From Bacteroidetes bacterium UBA2364 (GTDB lineage: Bacteria; Bacteroidota; Rhodothermia; Rhodothermales; UBA2364), in contig DDTM01000026.1 of NCBI GenBank assembly GCA_002344075.1, positions 1 to 32,914 of the forward strand: a stretch of DNA of 32,914 nucleotides, read 5' to 3'. The notes under the pieces are model-generated. The model had not been told where the DNA came from. It saw only the letters and a program-made list of their open reading frames with translations, and did not search any database. A program made the position numbers and the translations under genes. This document shows positions 1 to 8,234 of the stretch, in pieces (positions within the stretch are counted from its first letter, which is position 1; every line of letters starts with the position of its first letter).

Positions 1-303
1 AATTTGCCCAAACAATTGGCTGCCCACAATATAACAGGGTCAAAGGTAAGGGTACAACTTTTTAAGCGGGGAATTTTTCAGAAAGTTATTCCAAGATCTA
101 CATTAAGGTGGTGCGTTTCATAAAGAAAGAAATGAAATATGTTATGAAATTCGGGGGGATTGGTGTGCGAAAGAGCGGATTTCGATACTTTCCAAACACC
201 ACATGAACGCCTCTTTCACGTGGTGGACATGCCAGATTTTGTCATTTCATATTGGAGATGGATTCTATGGCATTTGGACAACAAAGGCGAGACCATAAAA
301 AAA
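1..303. other. Window start, no gene recognised
   Basis: I see no convincing protein gene in this stretch. A 70-codon open frame beginning at 160 runs straight through the SRP RNA on the other strand and has no family resemblance, so I treat it as spurious. The only functional element is at the right edge: seven A residues at 297-303, which are the poly-T tail of the SRP RNA terminator when read on the minus strand. Confidence 0.6.
297..303 (-). terminator. Poly-T terminator of the SRP RNA
   Basis: Seven consecutive T residues on the minus strand immediately follow the terminal CTTGCCC arm of the SRP RNA stem, giving an intrinsic terminator in which the RNA's own closing helix acts as the hairpin. 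Confidence 0.75.
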
Positions 304-400
<97 letters not shown>

Positions 401-547
401 TACTCGAGTCTTTTTACATACATCCAGTAAACACGGAATTACGTAAAAAGAAAACTCAAAAACTGATTAGAAAAGCAAGATATACATTTTATCCCTCAAT
501 AACCAATATTGAATTACGAAATGGCGTTGAATTGATGTCAGCAAGGG

Positions 548-2029
548 TTATTTTTGTTTGAAAATGGTTTGTAGGTCTTGCAGACGCCGCAGCCCTACCA
601 CATAAGCCATTAGGAAAATGACAGGCAGACAGAACAAAGCTTTGAGGATGATCGAAAAAAAGAGGTTGGGTATCGCAATGATTTTGTCCACTATTGCATA
701 GCCCATCCAAGCAATTGCGCACAGCAAAAACCATCTCACATAAGGAAAAGAGATGGTAAGTTTTGTTTTAGAATACACAGCAAATCCAATAAAAATAAAG
801 ACAAAAGCAGTGGTGGTGGCATAGGCAGCTCCCATTATGCCCCAAATAGGTAACCACCAAAAATTCAACAGAATATTGATGAGTGCGGCAAGGGCGGTCC
901 ACACCCCCATAAAAACGGTTTTGGATTGTACTGCCAATCCTGCAACCACAATCCAGCCAAGTCCATAAAAGACATTTGAGGCTGCTACCCAAGGAATGAT
1001 GGCACTTCCGCTATAATAGGCTGGCGTAGAAAAAAGCTGTAGCAGTTCCGTTCGCATAACAGAAAGTCCAAGCCAAAGTGTTGCTCCCGCAAAGGTAATA
1101 TAGAGCAACATACGACGATAGACCTCATTTCGGTTGGCATCATCGGCTTTGTCGTAAAGGGCGGGTTGCCATGCCTGCAAGAAAGGGCCTACCAAGACCA
1201 TGCTTGGGATCATTCCAAATTTATAGGAAATCTCGTAAATGCCATTTAGATTACCGGATGGATCTATTAGGGCGGTGATCATATACCGATCTGCAAAATT
1301 CAGGATGGGATAGGCCATTGCAGTCAATGTAATCGGGAAGCCATAGCGCAACATCTTACGCAAGACGCCAGAATCCCAGCAAAACTGTAAGTAAGGACGG
1401 GCGAGCCATCCCGCAACCACCAAGACGGGCAAAAGTAGGAGCAACCGGGTTACAAATATGGCCGAAACGCCTGTATGAAACCAGTACAATAGCACAAAAT
1501 TAAATCCTACAAACAGGGTTGTTCCTATCAAGTTGGCTATTTCGAGGGAGAGGGCTTTCCGATCAGCCCGTAGATAATTTACCGATAGGCTTTGTAGGTT
1601 CCTCAAAAATAAACTCACCATCAACCAGACGAACGCCAGCCCTTGCAAAGGGTGGGCTGTATTGAGGATTAGGGGAGCTGTTCGTATGGAAAAAAGAACC
1701 AATACGCCAATAGCCACGGTACTAATGAGCACCATAAACCACATACTGGTGGAAAGGAGACGGGTAAGAGCCTCTCGGTCAGGTTCTTGTTTAAATTGCC
1801 AGACGAACGCCTGCCCCTGACCCAAAATAAGGAAGGCAATCAAGAATTGTTCGGCGGTATCCATTAAGCCGATCAGCCCTGTATCGGAAGCGGGAAGTAG
1901 GTGCGAATATAACGGAACTAAGGAAAGCAGTAATAATTTATTCAGAAATGTTCCGACACTGTGAATACTACTCGTTTTGAAGATGTGAAGAATCCGAGTA
2001 GTGGGTTCCGGAGTAGAGATATTAGGCAT
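548..2029 (-). CDS. Polysaccharide flippase, Wzx/MATE-like (MVF superfamily)
   Basis: This 493-residue inner-membrane protein is mostly hydrophobic, with about 12-14 predicted transmembrane segments spread over its whole length. That is the size and pattern of polysaccharide/oligosaccharide flippases of the MOP (MATE/MurJ/Wzx) superfamily, which move undecaprenyl-pyrophosphate-linked repeat units across the inner membrane. The N-terminal region (residues ~15-60, ending in a loop with SHLLPASDTGLIGLMDTAEQ) resembles the first helices of Wzx/RfbX proteins, and residues ~225-260 (RYGFPITLTAMAYPILNFADRYMI) match the conserved start of the second half of the fold. The ATG at 2029 overlaps the end of the epimerase gene by 8 bp, so the two are translationally coupled in one operon for surface glycan synthesis. 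The substrate cannot be inferred from sequence. A sporulation- or murein-type lipid II flippase is less likely given the epimerase partner. Confidence 0.85.
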   Translation of the reverse strand: MPNISTPEPTTRILHIFKTSSIHSVGTFLNKLLLLSLVPLYSHLLPASDTGLIGLMDTAEQFLIAFLILGQGQAFVWQFKQEPDREALTRLLSTSMWFMVLISTVAIGVLVLFSIRTAPLILNTAHPLQGLAFVWLMVSLFLRNLQSLSVNYLRADRKALSLEIANLIGTTLFVGFNFVLLYWFHTGVSAIFVTRLLLLLPVLVVAGWLARPYLQFCWDSGVLRKMLRYGFPITLTAMAYPILNFADRYMITALIDPSGNLNGIYEISYKFGMIPSMVLVGPFLQAWQPALYDKADDANRNEVYRRMLLYITFAGATLWLGLSVMRTELLQLFSTPAYYSGSAIIPWVAASNVFYGLGWIVVAGLAVQSKTVFMGVWTALAALINILLNFWWLPIWGIMGAAYATTTAFVFIFIGFAVYSKTKLTISFPYVRWFLLCAIAWMGYAIVDKIIAIPNLFFSIILKALFCLPVIFLMAYVVGLRRLQDLQTIFKQK

Positions 2030-3098
2030 GGGACAACTCGTCTAAGAGCGTTTGGACAATGAGGGTGCTGGCCCCAACTCCACCTGTCGTGCCAAAATGC
2101 GGACGGCTTCCTTTTGGGGGTGTCTGAACCATCTCTGGCAAGTCCTTCAAGCGGTTCCCCGATAGCTGATTCCAGCCGTTTGAAAGGGTTTCTGGCCATT
2201 CAGTTTCGTTCCGTAGTGTGATACACGGGACCCCCAGCCAATATGCCTCTTTCTGCAATCCGCCAGAGTCTGTTAAAACCACTTTCGCATTCCGAACCAA
2301 GGCCATCATGTCTAAATAACCTAAAGGTGATAGCGGATGCAGGTTGGGAGGCAGGGTGTGAGCGGTCAGAAAATGGCGAGTACGAGGGTGAACAGGCCAG
2401 ACTACGCGCTGGTCTATGTGTGCGATGGCCTGCAGAATGGCCTCAAACTGTGCAGGATCGTCGGTGTTTTCGGCGCGGTGAATGGTGAGAACGGCATAGC
2501 CTTGGGGCTTCAGAGCCGAAAATGCTGGGGGGACATGACCTTTAACCTGTTCACCAAAAAAAACTGTGGCGTCGTGCATCACATCGCCGCAGAGAAAGAC
2601 GCCACTTTGCTTGCCTTCGTTTTTGAGATGCTGTACGGCGGTCTCGGTAGGACAAAAACACCAAGTGGCAAGGGTGTCTGTCAATATACGGTTGGTTTCT
2701 TCGGGCATGTTGCGGTTAAAACTCCGCAATCCTGCTTCTATATGAATAATGGGTAACCTGAGTTTGGCTGCTACCAGCGCACCACTTAGCGTACTGTTCG
2801 TATCTCCATAGACCAAAACAGCATCTGGTAAGATCTTTTGTGACAATAACCACTCCTCTAACCGGATCATCATTGTCCCAATTTGCCATGAATGGTGACC
2901 GCTTCCCACACCAAGGTTCACTACTGGTTGCGGCATCTGGAGTTCTTCAAAGAATGAGCGATCCAGTGCTGTATCATAGTGTTGACCTGTGTGGACGATA
3001 GATTCCTGTAGGCCCGCTTTGTGGAGGGCCTTACTGATCATCGTAGCTTTTACAAATTGGGGGCGTGTGCCCAATACGGTGCAAATATGGTGAGACAA
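2022..3098 (-). CDS. wecB: UDP-N-acetylglucosamine 2-epimerase (non-hydrolysing)
   Basis: This enzyme interconverts UDP-GlcNAc and UDP-ManNAc in the cytoplasm, supplying ManNAc-type sugars for surface polysaccharide. From the proposed TTG start at 3098 it has 358 residues, the usual family length. Conserved family motifs are all present: GTRPQFVK near residues 10-17 (substrate Arg and Lys), HTGQHYD at 36-42, YGDTNSTLSGA at 97-107, HIEAGLRS at 119-126, PEETNR at 132-137, a TIHRAEN motif and the C-terminal TDSGGLQKEA UDP-binding loop. The reading frame stays open upstream to 3188 but contains no ATG and the extra 30 residues look unlike the family; the TTG at 3098 places GTRP at the normal distance from the start. 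Its end overlaps the flippase start by 8 bp. Whether the short start is correct, or the 5' end was altered, is open. Confidence 0.9.
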   Translation of the reverse strand: MSHHICTVLGTRPQFVKATMISKALHKAGLQESIVHTGQHYDTALDRSFFEELQMPQPVVNLGVGSGHHSWQIGTMMIRLEEWLLSQKILPDAVLVYGDTNSTLSGALVAAKLRLPIIHIEAGLRSFNRNMPEETNRILTDTLATWCFCPTETAVQHLKNEGKQSGVFLCGDVMHDATVFFGEQVKGHVPPAFSALKPQGYAVLTIHRAENTDDPAQFEAILQAIAHIDQRVVWPVHPRTRHFLTAHTLPPNLHPLSPLGYLDMMALVRNAKVVLTDSGGLQKEAYWLGVPCITLRNETEWPETLSNGWNQLSGNRLKDLPEMVQTPPKGSRPHFGTTGGVGASTLIVQTLLDELSHA

Positions 3099-3123
3099 AC
3101 TTGTTTTGCAGGTTTGGTGGAAA

Positions 3124-3142
3124 CACGGTTCTCCGAGCCGTG
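3124..3142. promoter_or_regulatory. Hairpin in the leader of wecB
   Basis: CACGGTTC (3124-3131) and GAGCCGTG (3135-3142) form an 8-bp stem around a three-base loop; the single non-Watson-Crick pair is a G-U wobble when read on the plus strand and an A-C mismatch on the minus strand. It lies 26 bp upstream of the proposed TTG start of wecB, inside the frame-open leader. No poly-T follows. Its role is unknown; it could be an RNA structure in the leader or a protein-binding palindrome. Confidence 0.3.
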
Positions 3143-3379
3143 CCAGTAGATTAATGCGAATTAAGCCGAAGTCCAAAGGACATACCAAAAAAAGCAGGCA
3201 TAGACAAATAAATTCCTTTTTTTGTTTAATAAAAAAGAAAACGGCTTGTATTCATCGAAGATTTTTCATAATTTGGTAATATAGATATAACAATTTAATA
3301 ACATTGATCGTTAATAACTAAAACCTTCAAGTCATAAGCATTTGTGTTTGCATCTAAACCATTTTAAACCCTTACTATC

Positions 3380-3679
3380 ATGAAAACCATTGTCCGCCCC
3401 ATCCGCACTTTTATGGATGAACTCGACAAGATGTACCCTTTCTTGTTGCCCATTTTTAGTATTCTCTTTTGGATGATTTCGGTGGTGATGGTTACCAAAT
3501 TGCTTACAGGCGACCCACGTGGTCATGTGGTTATGATGCTGATTGGCGTCCTATGTGCTTTTTATCTGCACCTATCCCATGAAAAAAGTCGTTGGTGTCA
3601 CCTCCTCTTTTGGTCGTATTTGGGCATTTCTGCCCTCTACACCATCGGTCTGGGCGCATATTGGGTGTCTCATGTATAA
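3380..3679 (+). CDS. Small three-helix membrane protein, function unknown
   Basis: I do not recognise this 99-residue protein. It has an N-terminal cytosolic-looking stretch with basic residues (K2, R6, R9), then three hydrophobic segments at about residues 20-40, 48-66 and 73-95, so it should be a small inner-membrane protein with short loops. The ATG at 3380 sits in an AT-rich leader (3189-3379) with no strong Shine-Dalgarno, as is common in Bacteroidota. A clear intrinsic terminator follows (3712-3735), so it is probably transcribed alone. Codon use and a terminator of its own support it as a real gene. It is not part of an evident operon with the rhodanese gene that follows. A function cannot be given from sequence. 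Confidence 0.75.
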   Translation: MKTIVRPIRTFMDELDKMYPFLLPIFSILFWMISVVMVTKLLTGDPRGHVVMMLIGVLCAFYLHLSHEKSRWCHLLFWSYLGISALYTIGLGAYWVSHV

Positions 3680-3711
3680 ACGCATAGGCAGTCATTAATT
3701 TTGAATCAAGC

Positions 3712-3735
3712 GGGAGCCAAAGGGTTCCCTTTTTT
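3712..3735 (+). terminator. Intrinsic terminator after the small membrane protein gene
   Basis: GGGAGCC and GGTTCCC form a seven-pair stem (one G-U pair) with a four-base AAAG loop, directly followed by six T residues. It is placed 33 bp after the stop of the 3380-3679 gene and 44 bp before the rhodanese start, so it separates the two transcripts. Confidence 0.8.
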
Positions 3736-3778
3736 GTTGTACACAACCTGATTCCTTACATACTTGATGATCCTGTAT

Positions 3779-4300
3779 ATGAAGCGATTGATTTTTGGGA
3801 TAGCATTGATTTTCGCGGCGGTTCCTTTTTGTTGTGGTCAGGAAATTTCGTGGCGAATGATTACACAATTGGTCCGTTCCACTTTCCCTGATGCCAAGCA
3901 GTTATCCACAGCGGCATTGGCTCACTGGCTGAACGATACCAGTAGGCCGCAACCCGTTCTGCTGGACGCCCGAAATCCGGACGAATTTAAGGTAAGCCAT
4001 TTAAAAAATGCGGTTCCGATCAATCCAGTATTACAAGATTTTTCTGCCCTTCCGCTTTCTAAGCACACACCAGTGGTGGTGTACTGTTCGGTGGGCTACC
4101 GCTCTGCCAAGGTTGTAAGCCGAATGCAAAAAGCCGGTTTTACGAATGTCCAAAACTTGGAAGGTTCCATTTTTAAGTGGAAAAACGAAGGCCGCCCGGT
4201 TTACCGCGATGGTCGCGAAGTACAAGATGTACATCCTTACGATCAGACTTGGGGCGCCCTGCTCAAACGCACTTATCGGACCTATCAGGCACGGAATTAA
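3779..4300 (+). CDS. Secreted rhodanese-like domain protein
   Basis: This predicted 173-residue protein has an N-terminal signal peptide (MKRLIFGIALIFAAVPFCCG, cleavage near residue 20) and one rhodanese domain (about residues 38-145). Rhodaneses move sulfane sulfur through a cysteine persulfide. Here the domain shows the N-terminal LLDARNPDEF motif (61-70), the active-site loop CSVGYRSA starting at Cys103, and the closing GSIFKWKNEGRPV motif. The active cysteine is present, so it may be a catalyst rather than an inactive rhodanese fold. Export puts it in the periplasm, where a role in thiol or sulfur handling is possible but inferred. The frame is open further upstream through TTG 3764 and ATG 3767; I chose ATG 3779 because it gives a standard signal peptide with a basic n-region. 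It stands alone after a terminator and is convergent with the beta-helix gene. Confidence 0.85.
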   Translation: MKRLIFGIALIFAAVPFCCGQEISWRMITQLVRSTFPDAKQLSTAALAHWLNDTSRPQPVLLDARNPDEFKVSHLKNAVPINPVLQDFSALPLSKHTPVVVYCSVGYRSAKVVSRMQKAGFTNVQNLEGSIFKWKNEGRPVYRDGREVQDVHPYDQTWGALLKRTYRTYQARN

Positions 4301-4378
4301 ACTGTTTCAGGTATAATTAAACCGTTATCAACAAGAAGACAGGGTATTTGAAAATGTGGGGCCTGTTAAAGATCCGGC

Positions 4379-5572
4379 CTATGGCTCCACCATTTTTAAC
4401 GGAGTTTGCCGACAATTCATGTGCGCCGGATTATGAGAAAGAGCCTTGAACTTGTTCCCGGCATCGAGGTCCGTAAAACGAATATTTTTTTCCTCCACAC
4501 ATATCCGGTATTCTGGCTTATATCGCCCGTCGGCACCAACAAGAGCAGGATTCAAAATGCCATCATAGACCACATGGGGCGTTTTTCCCTTAAACTTGAG
4601 CATGAGCAATTGCCCCAGTCGGTTTTTAAGATCTGGCGCAGAGCGGGTTTGTTGATAGGTATTTTGGTGGAGGAAAATGTTAGACGGAAAAGGATTGTAT
4701 TCCTTGTCTTGAATCGGGATTTCCGTCATCAGATAACTGGCAATGGCCACCGATACGGTTTTGTGCCCCTCAATCCGATTGCCCGTAACCTCCACGTGCG
4801 ATGTGGCCAAGATAATCACGCCCGTTCCCGCTGGCACAGTTGCCACCATATTGCCTTTTGGAGCAAAATTCCGGTAGTTATTTTTATGGATGTGGTTGTT
4901 ATAAACCTTCACGTTACCCCCTTGTTTTTTCGGGAGGCCAGGCAGATCGAAGACCAGTACCCCACCCGTATTGCCGGTCGCTTCATTTTCATACACCTCG
5001 GCATTGGTCGTGTTTTCAATCTCGATACCAGCCACATTCTGGTATGCTCGTGATTTTCGTACCACCACGCGATCGGATTGACCAACATAAATACCGGCAT
5101 CCGATGCACCAATTGCCTCGCTGCCCTCGATCAAAACGCGGGTGCATTGCACAGGATAGAGGCCATAGGCGCCATTTTTTTCACTGTCTTTGGCTGTCCA
5201 TGCAGTTTTAATATTCCGAAAGGTAATGCCATCCACTTTTTGTACCTTTATGGCATCTCCCTTGGCATCTATCACCGAAAAATCTTGTAGTACAATATCT
5301 TGGCCGTCGGTAACACGTAGTCCTTCGGCGCCCTCGGTTTGGCTTTTAAAGTTGAGGATTGTTTTTTCTTTACCCGCACCTTTTATGGTGACGCGCTTTT
5401 TGCCGTCCACCGAAAGAGTGCCTTGTATGCTAAATACTCCCTCTGGTAACTGTACCATACCACCGTCTTCCACCATAATAAACTGGGTTTGGATTTGTTT
5501 CTCGATTTCGGCTTGGGCAAAAAGCGACATTGGCAAGAAATGTAGGATAGAAAATAAAACAAGTTTACGCAT
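4379..5572 (-). CDS. Secreted parallel beta-helix repeat protein
   Basis: This 397-residue protein starts with a signal peptide (first ~20 residues, ending SLFAQA) followed by a right-handed parallel beta-helix of the pectate-lyase/NosD type. The repeating pattern of short strands with Asn/Gly turns is visible from about residue 50 to 290: phrases such as DGITFRNIKT, DRVVVRKSRA, TNAEVYENEA, GNVKVYNNHI and SHVEVTGNRI. It resembles the SO_2930-type parallel beta-helix family (recalled from knowledge of that family, not from a search). Such folds bind or cleave polysaccharides, but no catalytic residues can be assigned with confidence. It starts 39 bp after the TonB-dependent receptor stop on the same strand, so the two are probably co-transcribed and may act on the same extracellular ligand. 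In the SO_2930 family a cytochrome-type partner is often adjacent; none is seen here. Confidence 0.82.
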   Translation of the reverse strand: MRKLVLFSILHFLPMSLFAQAEIEKQIQTQFIMVEDGGMVQLPEGVFSIQGTLSVDGKKRVTIKGAGKEKTILNFKSQTEGAEGLRVTDGQDIVLQDFSVIDAKGDAIKVQKVDGITFRNIKTAWTAKDSEKNGAYGLYPVQCTRVLIEGSEAIGASDAGIYVGQSDRVVVRKSRAYQNVAGIEIENTTNAEVYENEATGNTGGVLVFDLPGLPKKQGGNVKVYNNHIHKNNYRNFAPKGNMVATVPAGTGVIILATSHVEVTGNRIEGHKTVSVAIASYLMTEIPIQDKEYNPFPSNIFLHQNTYQQTRSAPDLKNRLGQLLMLKFKGKTPHVVYDGILNPALVGADGRYKPEYRICVEEKNIRFTDLDAGNKFKALSHNPAHMNCRQTPLKMVEP

Positions 5573-5611
5573 TGGATATTTAGATTTTGAACTACTAAAA
5601 ACAAAATACCA

Positions 5612-7969
5612 TCAGAAATCTACTTCCCACGTTAAGACTGGGATAAACTCCGACTGGTACGAAAAATAATATTCTTTGGATTGTGGGTCGTATTGTTGCC
5701 ACTGTGGATTTCTCCGACTGCCAATGTTCATCATATCCAAAGAAACCGTGTAGTTGTACTTATGACGGTTTTTGGTGAGGGCAATTCGGCCATCCACCCG
5801 AAAATAATTTGGCACTTGAGCAGCAAATATGCGAGACTCGTCGGAGATATAATAACCTGCTTGTGCCGATTTTGCTTCGTCGGGCGGTGTGTATCGGTTG
5901 CCGCCATTCCAAGCCACTCGGCTTCCTACCTGGAGAATACCACCTTTTCGCAGTACAAATTCTTTGCCTCCCATATAGCTGGAGGTGAAACGACTGTCGT
6001 ATTGAGTAGAAAACGATTGGCCATTGGGCAGGTCAAAGAAAGAACGGAATACTGCGCCCGTAAGCAAGAAAAAGAAACGGTTCCCAAAATGGCGCTCCAC
6101 AATCAGATCTATGCCATAGTTTCGTCCTTCGCCTTCCGGTGCAAGTCCTGTTTGCCCAAATCCCTCCATATCATTAAAAAACCAGTAGCTATTCAGCCCA
6201 GAAGCCAATGTTGGCACATTGAATAAGTATTGATAATAGACTTCGGTTTGTACATGGAATTGCTCGGAGGGTGCAAAATTATGGCTTACGACCCAGTGAT
6301 GGGCTTTGGCCAAAGGCAAGTTGACATTGGGCAGCGTGGAATCTGGCGTACAATTGGGTTGTAGTAGCGGGCAAATATTGCGCTTAAAATATAGTCCCAA
6401 CGGCAAAATCCGGCTATGTAGGCCATAGGCAAGCGTCAGCGTTTGGCGTGTTGTTAGGGTGGACGTAAGCGCAATGCGTGGCTCTATACTGGATGTTTTG
6501 TTGAGCGCAAACCAAAGGGCATGTACACCCGCCAAAACCGATGTTCGGGAATTTAGGTGGTATTTTCCTTGGGCATATACATCTACTTGTCCGGTAACTC
6601 CATTTTTGTCTATGGCGGTTTGCCAGTTTTGGCGCACCAAGCGGTCAAAAAAGAGGTTATAACGGAACAGACTTGTATTCAGTCCAGCCTTTAATGATAA
6701 GAATGTGGAGACTTTCTGGCTATAATGCGATGCCAAACTGATGCGGGTATCACGGGCACTGTTATGGGCTGTAATGGCTGGAACCCGTACATGATTAAGG
6801 GTGTCCTCTACAACCGAGTTGAAGCTATCCATCAACGCCAAAGTGGTCTTTAGATAAGATTTACTGGTGAGTAAGTAGGTATTGGTAACACCCAAGACTC
6901 CCAGATTGGTTTCAAAGTCCGACCGTTGACGATCGCCACGGGATTTCCACTTGCTTTGGTCTTTGAGTTCGGAATGGCGCTCCAAACTCAGCCCGCCAAA
7001 CCCAAAAACCGTCGTGACAGATTTGCCACTCTCGGAAGGGAAGTAGAGCAAAAAAGACAAGTCTTGAAACGTGTTACTGGTGCGTTCCGAGACAAAATTA
7101 AAGCCCAGACCCGACAAGATACCTAGGGTGGAGTATCGGTAATTGGCCAAATAGGAGCTTTTGTTTTGTTGAAGTGGGCCTTCCGCCCCAATTTCTAAGC
7201 CGATCAGGCCGATCCGGGCCGTATATTCCCGTTTTTCGGTATTTCCATGCCGGAACCGCATGTCAAATACTGCCGAGAGGGCATTGCCATATTCGGCAGC
7301 AAAAGCGCCGGAGGAAAAATCGGAATTGGTCAACAGGCTTGCAGAAAATGCACTAATGCCTCCCCCTGAAGAACCGGGGCGGGCAAAATGGTTCGGATTC
7401 GGAATATCCACACCTTCTAAGCGCCATAAAACCCCGGAAGACGTATTTCCCCGCACCACAATATCGTTATTGTTGTCCTGCGTGTTTGTGACCCCCGGAT
7501 ACCCCGCCACCAATCGGCTGGGGTCGTTGATCGTGGCTGCATATCGTTTGGTTTCCTCTACAGAAAAAGACCTCGCCGAAACAACCGACATTTCGTTTAG
7601 GGGGTCGTTTTTTCGGTTGGCAATAATCGTCGCCCCTGCCAATTCGGTATTAAGTTCCATCATTTCAACCGTCAAATCGGTTTCTTTGGCAGAAGTTACT
7701 TCTATTCGATTAAGAATCACCTCTGCATACCCAACAAATTGTATGCGAACCGTATAAGCCCCGACGGCCACATCTTCGATCCGAAAACGCCCGTCAATAC
7801 CAGAAGTGCTTCCTTTTAATGGCTTAGACTCTGGTAGCGTAATAGTAGCACCTGTCAATGGGTGTCGGGTGGTCTTGTCTATCACCACGCCTTTCAAGAT
7901 TTGTTTGGGCCGTTGAGCCATTGCAGTGAACGGAAGCAACAGCAGCAAGCACAAAAAGTATCGGTACAT
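5612..7969 (-). CDS. TonB-dependent outer-membrane receptor with CarboxypepD_reg-like domain
   Basis: This 785-residue protein imports a large ligand across the outer membrane using TonB energy. Order of parts: a signal peptide (residues 1-18, ending AMAQ), a carboxypeptidase-regulatory-like beta-sandwich at about 22-105 (LKGVVIDKTTRHPLTGATI, then GIDGRFRIEDVAVGAYTV), a plug domain at about 110-225 with the motif DIVVRGNTSSGVLWRLEGVD, and a 22-strand-type barrel to a terminal aromatic residue (EVDF). The C-terminal Phe is typical of barrel proteins inserted by Bam. The frame opens at a GTG at 8011, but ATG 7969 gives a clean signal peptide and is preferred. No SusD-like lipoprotein neighbour is present, so it is not a classical SusC/D pair. 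It heads a probable two-gene operon with the secreted beta-helix protein. The ligand is unknown. Confidence 0.9.
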   Translation of the reverse strand: MYRYFLCLLLLLPFTAMAQRPKQILKGVVIDKTTRHPLTGATITLPESKPLKGSTSGIDGRFRIEDVAVGAYTVRIQFVGYAEVILNRIEVTSAKETDLTVEMMELNTELAGATIIANRKNDPLNEMSVVSARSFSVEETKRYAATINDPSRLVAGYPGVTNTQDNNNDIVVRGNTSSGVLWRLEGVDIPNPNHFARPGSSGGGISAFSASLLTNSDFSSGAFAAEYGNALSAVFDMRFRHGNTEKREYTARIGLIGLEIGAEGPLQQNKSSYLANYRYSTLGILSGLGFNFVSERTSNTFQDLSFLLYFPSESGKSVTTVFGFGGLSLERHSELKDQSKWKSRGDRQRSDFETNLGVLGVTNTYLLTSKSYLKTTLALMDSFNSVVEDTLNHVRVPAITAHNSARDTRISLASHYSQKVSTFLSLKAGLNTSLFRYNLFFDRLVRQNWQTAIDKNGVTGQVDVYAQGKYHLNSRTSVLAGVHALWFALNKTSSIEPRIALTSTLTTRQTLTLAYGLHSRILPLGLYFKRNICPLLQPNCTPDSTLPNVNLPLAKAHHWVVSHNFAPSEQFHVQTEVYYQYLFNVPTLASGLNSYWFFNDMEGFGQTGLAPEGEGRNYGIDLIVERHFGNRFFFLLTGAVFRSFFDLPNGQSFSTQYDSRFTSSYMGGKEFVLRKGGILQVGSRVAWNGGNRYTPPDEAKSAQAGYYISDESRIFAAQVPNYFRVDGRIALTKNRHKYNYTVSLDMMNIGSRRNPQWQQYDPQSKEYYFSYQSEFIPVLTWEVDF

Positions 7970-8011
7970 GGTCATCGGTTTTAGGGGACAAACAATCGGA
8001 ATGTACTTCAC

Positions 8012-8234
8012 ATTATCTGCATTTCAAATTAGAAACGGTGTTGTTGTTTAAAGGAAAATCTTTACCATAACCTCTATGAAGGGGAAATACACCAATACAT
8101 AATTGAGGGACAGAGGTTTTGTTTTTTTAATTGGATTTTATGGACAGTATTTATACAACCCTAATAATACAAATACTTATACCTAAATAGATGAGATGCG
8201 ATTCAAATTTGTATCAATGTATTCATATTGGCCA
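8012..8234. other. AT-rich intergenic region upstream of the TonB receptor
   Basis: No gene is visible. It must contain the promoter for the TonB receptor (minus strand) and the 3' end of the glycosyltransferase transcript. AACCTCT near 8075 and AGAGGTT near 8115 are complementary and followed by T-rich sequence on the plus strand, but the loop of nearly 40 nt makes this a weak terminator candidate and nothing upstream on that strand needs one. Confidence 0.4.

Noticed and set aside
3110..3150. Group II intron domain V
   Set aside because: The stem CACGGTTC/GAGCCGTG recalls domain V ends, but the required internal loop structure and an intron-encoded protein are missing.
3099..3188. 30-residue N-terminal extension of the epimerase
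   Set aside because: It depends on a TTG at 3188, has no ATG and is unlike the family's N-terminus; kept as a leader question rather than as coding.
8065..8130. Terminator at AACCTCT/AGAGGTT with a T-rich tail
   Set aside because: The loop is nearly 40 nt and no plus-strand gene ends upstream.
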